Positions 54,291-64,000 of a stretch of 64,000 bases of DNA are shown in pieces. The position numbers and the translations under genes are program-made. The notes beneath the pieces are model-generated. The model made no database searches, was not told where the DNA came from, and saw nothing but the letters and a program-made list of their open reading frames with translations. Position 1 is the first letter of the stretch, and every line of letters begins with the position of its first letter. Source of the stretch: Anomaloglossus baeobatrachus (Eukaryota; Chordata; Amphibia; Anura; Aromobatidae); contig NC_134354.1 of the NCBI RefSeq assembly GCF_048569485.1, forward strand, positions 401,908,185-401,972,184. The letters run 5' to 3'.

Positions 54291-54749
54291 TTAATAACAT
54301 TTCCGGGTTAACTATGCTCCCTTTGTAGGGGGTCTGCCCACCCCCTACATACCTCCCCTCTTAAAGCCTGAGCCTCCCGGCAAGGCTCCCATCTAAGAAT
54401 CACATTTTTAAAACTAGGCAAAAACATGTCCGATGAAACTGCGAACCTGTCCACAGGAGGGTGCCTGAAAGAGGGGCACCAGTCCAGCGCCCGGAGTTCC
54501 TTCTGGAAGCTCCCGGTCTTAGTTGTGCCCGGAGGCTTGGCAGCGCTCCCGGTCTTGGTTGTTAACAGCAGGAACGCAAATAAAAACTTCTTCTTTTCTG
54601 CGGCGCGGAGGAGCCCCTGGCTCAGTTCAGCAGCAGGCCCTCTCCGGACTCAACAACTTTAACGGTTTTTTAACCAACACACCTTCTTCCGGCTCGGAAC
54701 AACGCCGGTGTCTAACACAAAACAGGCCGCCATCTTCCGGTCTGGATGC

Positions 54750-56340
54750 TTACTCTGGATGGTAGGCCCGTTGCCATTCCGCTCTCTGGGCCTGTACGTA
54801 CTCGGACAAAGACTGCCCGGGCAACCGGCGCAGCCTCCGGAAAGGCTCGTAGCTAATAGGCTGCTCCGTGGTTCCGGTCTCCGGCTTGGGCTCCTCAGTC
54901 CCCGGCGGGGGTGATGGGGTCGCTGCGCGAGACGACGGCGGGCTGCCCATAACAATGACCAGATGGGTCGTGATGTTCTGGTTGATCGTCAGCACCGGCG
55001 GGGTTCCCTTCTCCGGATCAGTACTCTGCCGGGCATGACTGCCGGAGCTACAGCCAAGGTACGTTGCGGGTGGGAGGTTTCGGCCAATACCGGTCTTGGC
55101 TGCGACCGCCGCCGGGACTGGTGTTCCTCCCATTCCAGCTCTTGCTGCCACTGAGCAGCCTCTTGTGCGGTGGGCACCCGGGTCACCCCAACCGCAAACA
55201 GGCCCCAGCAACCTACTTCCCTCAGGAACCGTACCTTCTCTCCTTGGTACAGGGTATGTAGGCGCTGCGGGAGGCCTTCCGTGTCTAGATGGACCCGGTT
55301 GTAGAAGTAGTCGTCTCCAGTCTCGCCGTCCCGGATGAAGCCGTATCCCTCTCGCTGGTTGAACTTCACCACCACTCCGGTGGTCTACTGCTGCTCAAAT
55401 TCCTCGCTCCGGGGACCCGCCATCATCTCCCGGGCGACGGTCTCGGCGAGCAGCCGCTCTTGTACTGGATCCGGCTCAGGTGACGGGGACTTTCGTGTCG
55501 GTAGTACTGAAGGCTGAACTGGGTCCCAGTAGAAGCCCCACTCGTCTTTCTCCAGTTTCCGGGCGTAGATTTCTTCTGGAGACAGAGCTCGACTAAGTGT
55601 CGCAGATCCCACCGCGGCTGGCGAGGGAATGTCTGGGCAGGGGTATGGGGCTCCCAGCATCCGGCTCCCCGACGGTAGTTGGGCGGTGTAGGTCACCCGG
55701 ACCTCTGTGGTGGTTTCTCCGGTCAGGGCGTCCCATGTGGTCACCCAAGTTACTTTCGTGGCTCTTCCCGGTCCTCCGGGTACAGCCGGCAGATTGGCAG
55801 GGAATCCCTCCGCAACCACAATCTGCCTCGGGTCACTCTTCTCCAAGCCAGGCGCAGGGTGTAGTCCCTCGGCATTTTCCATCTTGCTTGGGGAATGAGG
55901 CTCAGGTAAAGGCGTCAGGGTCGGTGTAGAAGCTGGAGGAAATGGAGGCGGGCTTGCTTTTCCCGCTCTTGAGCATACTCCACCCCCAGTCTCACACCTC
56001 AGGTCGACCCTTCCGCGGCGGCACTTCTTTCTTCTTACAACACCGCCCACTTCACATATCTTCTTACGTGCCCTGGGACCGGCACCTCCCCTCTTTGGGC
56101 GGAGTACTCCGAACTTCTTTTTCGGCACCGGCCAGCCCCAGGCTCTTCTTTTGGCGCCAACTTTTCGCGCGCTTTCTGCATCTTCACAGACGACGGCCAT
56201 CTTGCCGCCATCTTGTGCCTGGTCCAACGCTGCAGGCACTGCTTCTTCTTCCCACCATGGGACCGGGAACCTTCTCCAATAGTCCGGATCTTGGGCCCTA
56301 GGCACCACTTGATCTCCATCTTCTTGTGGGTCCCCTTGCA
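54750..56340 (-). pseudogene. Gag-like coding remnant with cold-shock-like domain
   Basis: Minus-strand coding text spans most of the internal region. It starts with an acidic/aromatic stretch (QDPDYWRRFPVPWWEEE), then Lys/Arg-rich and Pro-rich parts, then a cold-shock-like segment with KFNQREGYGFIRDGETGDD and a following VRFLREVG..GLFAVGVT. Near the far end is RRLPGQSLSEYVQAQRAEWQ. The layout parallels the 700-aa ORF at 42971, which also has a DPEYW motif ahead of its cold-shock domain. Treated as a broken fossil. Confidence 0.65.
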
Positions 56341-56352
56341 TAAAATCCAGAT

Positions 56353-56370
56353 CCTGACGACTACGCCACA
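56353..56370 (-). promoter_or_regulatory. Primer-binding site, tRNA-Ser type
   Basis: On the minus strand TGGCGTAGTCGTCAGGAT lies beside the 5' LTR. From memory it matches the complement of the tRNA-Ser(AGA) 3' end at 17 of 18 positions. Position is accurate to within about two bases. Confidence 0.65.
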
Positions 56371-57363
56371 TGTAACGGGGTGCCAGGGGTGCCTCGGGGA
56401 TTGTAGTCGTGGCCCCTTCTGCTAGGCTTACCCCTGGCTCCGCCGTCACTATGGGGACAGGAGATGTCATGGTGGGGCAGAGTGTGGTGGTGGTGCAGGT
56501 GTTGTCCGGCGCACAAACACTCTTCAGGCATGGTTCAATGCAAGTAACAAACATCTTTATTCTTCACAAAGTTCCACACGAGCCAATAGGGTGGTGATAC
56601 GCTTTCTTTAGCTGGGGAAAGCCTGTCCCTGCGTCCCCTCCAGTGGGGATGTGCCTGACTACTCCTCTTCGCCCGGCTCCCACTTCTGGCTACCCACAGC
56701 CCGGACCCACACCGGACTGCTTCACCCTATGAGGTTCCACCCGCTCCTGTTCTCTCCGGCTTTCTTGTCCTTCAGCTCCCACACTCTGCCACGGCTCTGC
56801 TGCTCCGCTCCCGTCCCCGAGACAACTGCCCTCCTGATCTTTTCCTTTCCTTCACCACCCTTGCTCTCTCCTCCCCCTTGCTTCTGCCGGCTCCTCCTCC
56901 CCACTGTGGTGACAGCCGTCCCACCCAGCCACTAGGGGTACCCTAACACAATACACATGCAAATACAAATAAAACATTTTTATTAATAACATTTCCGGGT
57001 TAACTATGCTCCCTTTGTAGGGGGTCTGCCCACCCCCTACAACAGTAACAATGATGTGCCCTGACGCTAGGGAGACAGGGGTGAGGAGTCATCTCCTGCA
57101 CTCACCTGAGGCTGTATCGGAGTGCCTCTTCCTTCTAATTTTTGCCAGTGTTTCCATTGCCCGCATAGGTTTTGTGGGTTTCAGAGTTGCTACTTCATGA
57201 ATTAAACAAGATGTGTCTGACCATGTTACATACACCAAATGGCCAGATAAGGTATTACATTTTACCGGTGAATGTTTTTTTCACCATTGAAAGAAATGCA
57301 AAAACACTAGGTATGACCATAGCCCAAGAGGTGGAGGACTCTGGATTTCTTTTCTCTTTTTTT

Positions 57364-58540
57364 AATGTGACTTACATGCAAGTCATTATACAGGAAAGAA
57401 TGTTTAACTTTTATCCTGTAAAATCAATTTTATCTTTGGTATTATTTGTTTTTTTATCACTCAGTAAAAGTGGTATAATACTCTGACCACATTGGTCCCA
57501 AGAGCGATCTGGGAGTCAGATATGCATCCAGGTATCTTCCCGATACTGTACAATTCCATTTGAGCACTGTTTCCATCCATTTCAGTAATTTTCTGCCCCC
57601 CCCCCAGACCTAATGAGGGCGTCTGCTGGAAAAATGCTTGAGTTTCCTATTGACGTCCGTTATACTCGTTACGCAAGTTGAGCCGGTCTGAGTGGCCAAC
57701 CTACTCGATTCAATTAACAAACACTCTAGCATTTTACTACTCGATCATCACTAACAAGAACATGTCCTGTTTTGATTTGATTGATGGATCAAAATAACTT
57801 ATTTAGTGCAAGGGATTTTGAAAAAAAAAAATGGAAAGGTCTTGAATGTTATATGTGTGTCATCTGAATTCTTCACCAAGTAGTTGATAAGAAAAGCTTT
57901 GAATTTTATTTTCACAAAAGAAAAATGGATGACGCATGGATTGTAATAACTAGCATATGCATCAAAAATAAATCCAGCCCATCGAAAAAAAAACAAACTT
58001 GTTTATGTAAGAGAAACGATGGGTTACAAAACTGCAATTTTTGTTTTTGATGTATTTATTTGAGTCAAGCTTGGGAAGGGATACAAAACATGATAGTAGG
58101 ATCAGTATTTCCTAAATACTTTTCCTTTTTATTTGTATGTAATCTAGTGATGAGTAAGCAGGTTGGAGGCTCAATTCAAGTAACTAGTATAATGGAAGTC
58201 AATGGGAAACTCAAGAATGTTTCTGGCTACTTATGTGTGTAGATGCAGAACTAGTGCAGACATTTCTGCTGCAATAGTTACCGTAATGTGTCCACCCTTA
58301 TTCTGGAATCACTTACTGAATCTGTATATCCAAAAACATGTAAGAAACATTTGTGTTTGTCTTCTACCATAACGTTACTTTTTGTCTTCTATCATGATAT
58401 ACTAAACACTAAACTATAAGAAAAACGTTGATTTATACACTCTATTGAATCAATATTCATAATGTTTTCCTGTATTCTTTCCTTCTATCACTGCTATACT
58501 CTATCAATCATCCAAAATTGTACATAATAAAAATCACTTC
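57364..58540. other. Intron; old hAT-like fragments
   Basis: Parts near 57590-57755 and 58144-58215 resemble the ends of the hAT element at 59766 (TAGTGATGAGTAAGCAGG). No exon seen. Confidence 0.4.
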
Positions 58541-58930
58541 AAAGGAATCTGTCAGCAGGGTTTTGCTATATAATCTGAAGGCATCAGGAGATGGAGGCCA
58601 AAATACAGATTTCTGCAATGTGTCACTGATTCCATACAGTGAAGATTTTATCACCAGGAGATTATCACTGCCTGGCCTACATGGCAACTGAGCCCTTTTC
58701 TGACCATGCCCTCTCACTGATAAGCAGCTCACTGTCAATAGACAATGTACACAGAAGCTATGGTGTGGGTGGGGTTAGATTTCTGAGCTCTGCTATATCT
58801 AAGAACTCTGATTGTGTCACAACTGCAGTACACATAAAACTAAGTGATACATCTTTGGAATCAGGGTCTCTTTTCCTACATTATGCTGCTCTCCGATGAG
58901 GTAGTAAAAACATAGTGACAGATTCCCCTT
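58541..58930. mobile_element. TIR MITE (AAGGAATCTGTCAGCAGG ends)
   Basis: AAGGAATCTGTCAGCAGG at the left is mirrored by GTGACAGATTCCCCTT at the right. Superfamily uncertain; boundaries within a few bases. Confidence 0.6.
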
Positions 58931-59077
58931 AATGCACAAGAATAGTCTATGACAATTTTTATAATCATATAACATAAATACAAGTTACAGTACAATGTTG
59001 TTAAAATATATTTTCTGTTTGCAATCAAAATTTTAAAAAGTTAGAATTAAAAAATATTTTTATTTTGTATCCTTCAG

Positions 59078-59158
59078 TGAAGAAGAACTTGCCGACATAC
59101 AAGTTTGTTCAATAGATCTTTCAATAGCCAGAGCAGAACAAACTTTGAGATCAACAAT
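59078..59158 (+). CDS. Host gene, exon B
   Basis: A pyrimidine-rich acceptor (TTTTGTATCCTTCAG) precedes base 59078 and a consensus GTAAGT donor follows base 59158. The open frame reads EEELADIQVCSIDLSIARAE then QTLRST, entering and leaving in phase 2. That fits directly between exon A (ends in phase 2) and exon C (enters in phase 2). It is acidic and amphipathic, probably helical. Product not recognised. Confidence 0.7.
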
Positions 59159-59765
59159 GTAAGTATATCCATCATCATTTTTCTTGGCAAAATAAATTGG
59201 TTCCATATTGTAGATTTTGAATTCTATTTTGCTTTGAAGAAATGGAGCAAATTCTTACCATATAGAGAATTTAAGAGAGACCAGTCATACCCAGATTAGG
59301 CTTATGCAACTCTTGCAGTAGACTACTTAGATACAGTGGTGTAGCTTGGGTGGGTAGAGGGAAGGAGAGGGAGATTGCTCTGGCTGCAAAATTGTAAGGT
59401 CAAAAATTAAAAAGTAGCAGTGACATCACTAGCACCAAAAATCTGAGGAAGTTAGGGAAGTACACATGCCTTGGACTTCTATCAAGTGCTCCAGATGTCT
59501 GGGTAAGCGGCACTTTGATGTGTATCATCATAAGGTTGATACAGATGTATCTTGTGGTGGAGCCTGCCTCATCACTCTCCGTCACTTTAATGCCACATGA
59601 CAATGATATCTGTGCATTACACCACCTGTGCTGGCCACTCTGTGTGCATGGGAGAAGATCACATAAGTCGCTCAAATTAGGTGAATATAACCTTAATTTT
59701 TTGATGGGGGTTGATACAGAGGTGGCATTATTATTTTTGGAGACAGCACTCATAGGCATCATTAC
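59159..59765. other. Intron, nothing recognised
   Basis: No exon or defined element boundary seen. Confidence 0.4.
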
Positions 59766-61462
59766 TAGTGATGAGTGAGCACTAAAGTGCTCAAGTGCTT
59801 GTTACTCAAATCGAGCAGGTCCAATGCTCGAACCTGCTCAATTCGAGTAATGAGTATAATGGAAGTCTATGAAGAACTCCAGCATTTTTCTGGCAGACCC
59901 CCATAGGAGGGCTGGGAAAGCAGAAAAATCGCTGAAATGGATAGAAACAGCACTCAAATAGAATTGTAAACAGCATGGGGAAGATGCCTGGACAATTCTC
60001 TGACTAAGGTAGCTGCTAGGAAGTAAAACATTTAATTATTTAAAAAAAAAAACAGTGTGGGGTCCCCCCATTTTTGATAACTAACCAAGGTAAAGCAAAC
60101 AGCTGCGGGCTGGTATTATCAGGCTGGGAAGGCCCATGGTTATTTGGCCCTTCCCAGCATAAAAATAGCAGCCTTCAGGAATCCCAGAATTAGCATATAT
60201 ATTAGATGCACCAATTCTGGTGCTTCATCTTGGCTCTTCCAGATTGCCCTGATGTGGTGGCAATAGGGGTAATAGGTTAATGGGGTTGATATCAGCTGTG
60301 TATTGTCAGCTGGCATTAAGCCCAGGAGTTAGTAATGGAGAGGTGTCTGTTAGACACCCCCATTACTAACCCAGTAAGTGTAAAGTTAAAAACACACACA
60401 CAGTAAAAAAAAAAAGTGTTTATTTGAATAAAAACTCCTCCACACTTTCCCTTATTCACCAATTTATTAAAAAAAATTCGCACAAAGCTCTGACATAATC
60501 CATGATTCACAACTGCAATTCCAGTGACTATGAATAGCAGTAAAGAAAAGCTATTCACTGCCGCCGGATACGACGACACTCATCAGAGCTGTCAGGTCTT
60601 GCCGAGCGTCATCATACCTGGCATCTGTGAATAGCTGTACTTTACTACTATTCACACTTGCTGGAGTTGCAGTTGTGGATCGTGGATTACGTTGCAGCTT
60701 TGTGGAACATTTTTTTAGTTAATTTGTGAATGAGGCAAAGTGTGGGGAAGTTTTTACTCAAATAAACAATTTTTTCTCATGCCTGTGTGTTTAACTTTAC
60801 ACTTACTGGGTTAGTAATAGGGGTGTCTGATAGACTCCTCTCCATTATTAAACACTGTGCTTGATGATAGCTGACAATGCACAGCTGACATCAAGCAGAA
60901 AAATATTACCTTGTTTGCCAATGTACCAGGGCAATTATAAGAGTTGGGGTGTAATGCCAGAATTGGCTCAACTAATGGATGCGCCAATTCTTAGGCAGCT
61001 GTTGTCTGATACTTTTAGGCTGGAAAGGGCCCAATAACCATGGGTCTTCCCAGCCTGATAATATCAGCTCACAGCTGTCTGCTTTACCTTGACTGGTTAT
61101 CAAAAATAGGGGAACTCCACGCCATTTCTTTTAATTAATTTGTTTATTAAGTTAAACCAAGTTAAAATACACCCTTTAGTGCCCCATGAAAGACACTAAA
61201 GGGTGCAAGTGTATGTAAATCCCTGCATATATGCCTGCTCTAATCTAAGCTGTCCCGCCTACATCAACTCTCCCTGAACTCTACCAAACATCGCATACCG
61301 GGTCTCAAATAAGCCAATCACAATAATGACTTAAACATGTGAGGCAAGGACTCAAGCATGGCGCTCAAGCACCCACGATATTCAACCGAGTACTGAACGT
61401 GCCCAAGCGCTCTGATGGTCGATCGAGTATCGGGTAGTGCCAAGGATGCTCACACATCACTA
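59766..61462. mobile_element. Non-autonomous hAT, 1.7 kb, 8-bp TSD ATCATTAC/GTCATTAC
   Basis: Ends TAGTGATGAGTGAGCAC and the inverse GCTCACACATCACTA, with flanks matching at 7 of 8 bases (59758-59765, 61463-61470). The two halves are partial inverses of one another (for example AACCAAGGTAAAGCAAACAG near 60085 and its inverse near 61078). It may be a large foldback. No transposase. Confidence 0.8.
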
Positions 61463-61470
61463 GTCATTAC

Positions 61471-62138
61471 TTTTATGCTAGTTTTAGGGAGGTATTAACC
61501 CTTTAAACTACTGCTATTAGGAAATAATATGCTATAGTAGCTCAGAAAGGCACCATATAGCAATGTAAAGGGTTCTTACAGTTCGGTAGAATTATATAAG
61601 CTATCAGAAATATGCAGTAAAAGGAATATCCACATAAACTGTGTCCACCTATTGGCGGGAAAGTAATACATACAGTACATGGATATACAACAGTAATGTC
61701 TAGCAAGTTATAGAATCAGAAGTGGCTGGTGACATCTACCATATTTGATAAGCAAGAACCATAGTAGTAAAATAAATACTTACTATTAATAATTAGTGGA
61801 GATTATGGATTTACGGCTTTCACATAAACTCTGAGTAGTCATTTTGTTGCTACATCTTCCATCCTCGTTAGTCTCTAATAATCTAGTCTTGTACTTTAAT
61901 CATAGCCTTTTTTTACTATTATTTTTATTTCCTCTGAACTACTCATTTATATTACTTGTTATGTGCTGACTTCTATAATTACTGTTTTACCTGCTCTACA
62001 GCAAATGGTGGTATAGAGTTGTATATTGACAGATATGCCATTTATATTTTAATTTGGGACTAATTATGATCACCAATTTTACTTCAAACTATAAATAATA
62101 TCACCACAGCCACAGCCTAAAATTTAATGTATCCGCAG
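61471..62138. other. Intron upstream of exon C
   Basis: AT-rich; no element recognised. Confidence 0.4.
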
Positions 62139-62298
62139 GGATAACAGAGTAAAGTGGAATTCCGCAGACTTGTGGTTGGAGACAAGAGGACAGAAGCATG
62201 TTGGTTTTAGAAACAATATGGAGAAGTTGGAAATCAAGGTACTTCAAGCCTGCAGATCACTGCGTGTTAGAGCAGATCGTAGAGCCTTACGTGAAAAA
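62139..62298 (+). CDS. Host gene, exon C
   Basis: Acceptor TTAATGTATCCGCAG precedes base 62139 and a consensus GTAAGT donor follows base 62298. After the first base, 53 codons are open: DNRVKWNSADLWLETRGQKH, then VGFRNNMEKLEIKVLQACRS and a basic LRVRADRRALREK end, leaving in phase 0. The pattern of charged residues with regular leucines suggests a coiled coil. Exon length, splice sites and phase match with exon B make this the best coding evidence for the host gene. Product not recognised, so no symbol is given. The gene continues beyond the window. Confidence 0.8.
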
Positions 62299-62415
62299 GT
62301 AAGTACTTGACCAGCAGACATTTTGTTTGCCTATTGTCCTTTCTTACCACTTTTAGAGGAAAATGACTCTGGTTAGTGTTTCTGAAAAGCACAAACTATT
62401 TGCCTTTCAAGCTTC

Positions 62416-63331
62416 TGGCACGCCCATGGGGCTTAGGTTTTTTCTCGTCACCGGGCCGGTTTGGGATGTCACAGTGACCTGGCCCGGTTCCGTTACCCCG
62501 TCGGTGTCAATAAAAGATGGAGGGGTTGGGGATGTAGGGAGTAGTTGTCTCATGACGCCACCTGTGGTGTGCGGCTATGATGGGAGTCGCCGCTGCGGAG
62601 AGGCTCTATCACTTCTGGGGCAGATGGTAACACAGTTCAAATGTTGCAGCTCTCCACAGGTAGAGCTCGCCCACAGGGAGGATGATGGTGGTAGCAGTCT
62701 ATGGTGCCAGAACACAAGGCTACGGCAAAGATGGGGACGACACAGAGGCTGCTGTCGAAGTTCTTTTTACTCACTTCAATGTCGTCACCCTTGAAGTGCT
62801 GGTTTCCACCATGATGGGCTCCAGTTGATCCCGAATAGTTCGGAAGTCACCGCCGGTGTTGTGGACTGTGTCCCGTCTAACAGAAATCCCTCCACGCCAA
62901 TCCTGGACTGTGGAATGGGTCATGGGTGCTCGCTGCATGCTCCAGGGACCCTGGAATCCCCTTCAGGTGTAGAGAGCCCAGGCTGAGCATTCTGCTCCAA
63001 GCCTATGGCCCCGTGCTCCCCTTGCTTTTCCTGAGAGGAGATGTTGTCTGGACCGCGGTCCCAACTTGACTTACTATGTGTGAATGTTGCTCCTACTTTC
63101 CCCCCAGTGTAGCTCCACCCCCCAGGTGCTGACTAGTGAGTGGAAAGTCCCGTTTCCATGACGGCAACCCCCAGCATCTACCTTAGCCCAGTCCCAGTGG
63201 TTGGCTACTAAGCTGTGTGTTGTATGAAATGTGATAAACACCAGTGATGACCTCTTCCTTACCGAGGATTAATACTGTACCTTAAGTGAGGTGCAGTACT
63301 CTGTGGCGTCTGAAGCCGCAGGGGCGCCACA
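62416..63331 (-). mobile_element. Solo LTR, TSD CTTC
   Basis: On the minus strand it runs from TGTGGCGCCCCTGCGGCTTC to CCCATGGGCGTGCCA. CTTC is duplicated at 62412-62415 and 63332-63335. It is an inverted relative of 8072-9017 and lies in the intron 118 bp after exon C. The 143-codon open frame inside it is not a gene. Confidence 0.85.
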
Positions 63332-63599
63332 CTTCCACATGATAACCAGCAACCAAATGAGAAATACTATTTCACTAGCAAAATGAGTGGCAATAATCTT
63401 CATAATAAATACGTGAAGCACCACTCCAGTGGATTACGTTTCTTTCACACTGAAGTGGTGCTGTAAATGTAAGCCCCCTACCCCCTGTCATATTCTCACC
63501 TTGGGCAAGTTTCACCTCTTACAGACGCCGCTGCAGTGTCATGGCGCCATCTTGGATTAGTAACTTTTATATGACAAGGAGGACAGTGTGGACCGAAAT

Positions 63600-64000
63600 G
63601 CCATATAAAAAATAAGTTTTATTCAATACATATTGAAATACATACAAAAACACAAACAGTTAGTGTAAATACTGATGTCATAGATCATACTTAGAAAAAA
63701 AACAAACAATATGAGTTGACTACACAAAGTAGACAAATACATATGAAAAACATTGAAAATGCTGTAAATCCATATTAAGTGTATTAACAAATAAAGTGTT
63801 ATAAAATATCATAAAATAGTACGAGTTACTAGTTAGTGGATAGTTAGTTCATAAGCAGCTAAAGCACATGCCATGCACCATGTTCCCATTGACGAAGCGA
63901 GCATACTAATACACGAATCGCGCGTTGGGGCATTTTTCTGGGGCCCCCTGCACCACCAATCCTTTACTGCCGTATTATCGGGTATTTCGGTGCTACATCA
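63600..64000 (+). mobile_element. PLE-like terminal repeat fragment, runs off the window
   Basis: A decayed hammerhead-like motif lies at about 63885-63930: CCCA, UUGACGA, an AGCGAGC arm, GAAU, CGCGCGUUGGGG. Stem I (CCCA/UGGG) is kept, but the GAAA position has changed. The text resembles frog PLE repeats by memory. Incomplete. Confidence 0.4.

Larger units (their letters stand above)
54291..57041 (-). mobile_element. LTR retroelement body with cold-shock-like segment
   Basis: On the minus strand: a 5' LTR (56371-57041), a tRNA-Ser-type primer site next to it, about 2 kb of coding remnant, a purine-rich tract, and only the last 59 bp of the other LTR (54291-54349). No polymerase is visible. 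LTR similarity to 53297-53970 is very high (a handful of differences), so it is young. The coding part has about one or a few breaks. Confidence 0.8.

Noticed and set aside
62363-62794. 143-codon ORF after exon C.
   Set aside because: It lies mostly in the minus-strand solo LTR, is not preceded by coding signals and has no domain.
1-64000. tRNA or rRNA genes, or SINEs with clear A/B boxes.
   Set aside because: I looked for cloverleaf-like and A/B box text and saw none convincing. tRNA-like text appears only as primer-binding sites.

Overview
The window reads as intronic and intergenic DNA from a vertebrate with a large, transposon-packed genome, most likely a frog or toad. The mix supports this: Penelope-like elements (PLEs) with hammerhead ribozymes, Tc1 elements, hAT and Harbinger-type MITEs, a Helitron and several young LTR families. 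The amphibian placement is inference from recognised repeat families; no species marker gene is present. Nothing looks prokaryotic, and no tRNA or rRNA gene was seen.

Only one host gene is visible. Three short plus-strand exons (6161-6286, 59078-59158, 62139-62298) have good splice sites and compatible phases (2-2-0). They appear to belong to one unidentified charged, helical protein, so about 52.8 kb of this window would be a single repeat-filled intron.

Layout. 0.7-4.3 kb: an old Ty3/Gypsy fossil cut by two Harbinger-type MITEs. 8.1-9.0 kb: a solo LTR. 10.1-16.8 kb: a 6.6 kb hAT element with an 8-bp target duplication and scrambled transposase remnants, inside an old Tc1/mariner copy. 17.25-17.73 kb: a PLE-derived foldback with two opposed hammerhead motifs. 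18.0-21.5 kb: a Helitron-like element carrying a 33-bp minisatellite with a 19-unit higher-order repeat. 22.8-28.5 kb: a solo LTR and a short LTR element. 28.6-30.2 kb: an apparently intact Tc1 transposon. 30.2-33.3 kb: a foldback, MITEs and an older dispersed repeat. 33.3-38.6 kb: a very young PLE (reverse transcriptase plus GIY-YIG endonuclease) with indistinguishable terminal repeats and a 63-bp target duplication. 38.6-41.7 kb: microsatellites and MITEs. 41.7-46.9 kb: a young LTR element without pol whose one long ORF ends in a cold-shock domain. 47.2-49.6 kb: a Tc1 fossil with three nested insertions. 50.4-52.4 kb: a solo LTR inside another solo LTR. 53.3-57.4 kb: a second LTR element with a cold-shock-like segment, in an odd solo-LTR-plus-body arrangement. 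59.8-61.5 kb: a non-autonomous hAT. 62.4-63.3 kb: a solo LTR. 63.6-64.0 kb: the edge of another PLE-like repeat.

The strongest candidate for something undescribed is the pair of pol-less LTR elements that carry nucleic-acid-binding cold-shock domains in a Gag-like ORF. Both have primer-binding sites that look like tRNA-Ser. The PLE with self-cleaving RNA motifs and the foldback of two hammerheads come next. All similarity statements come from reading the sequence and from memory of families; no search was run.
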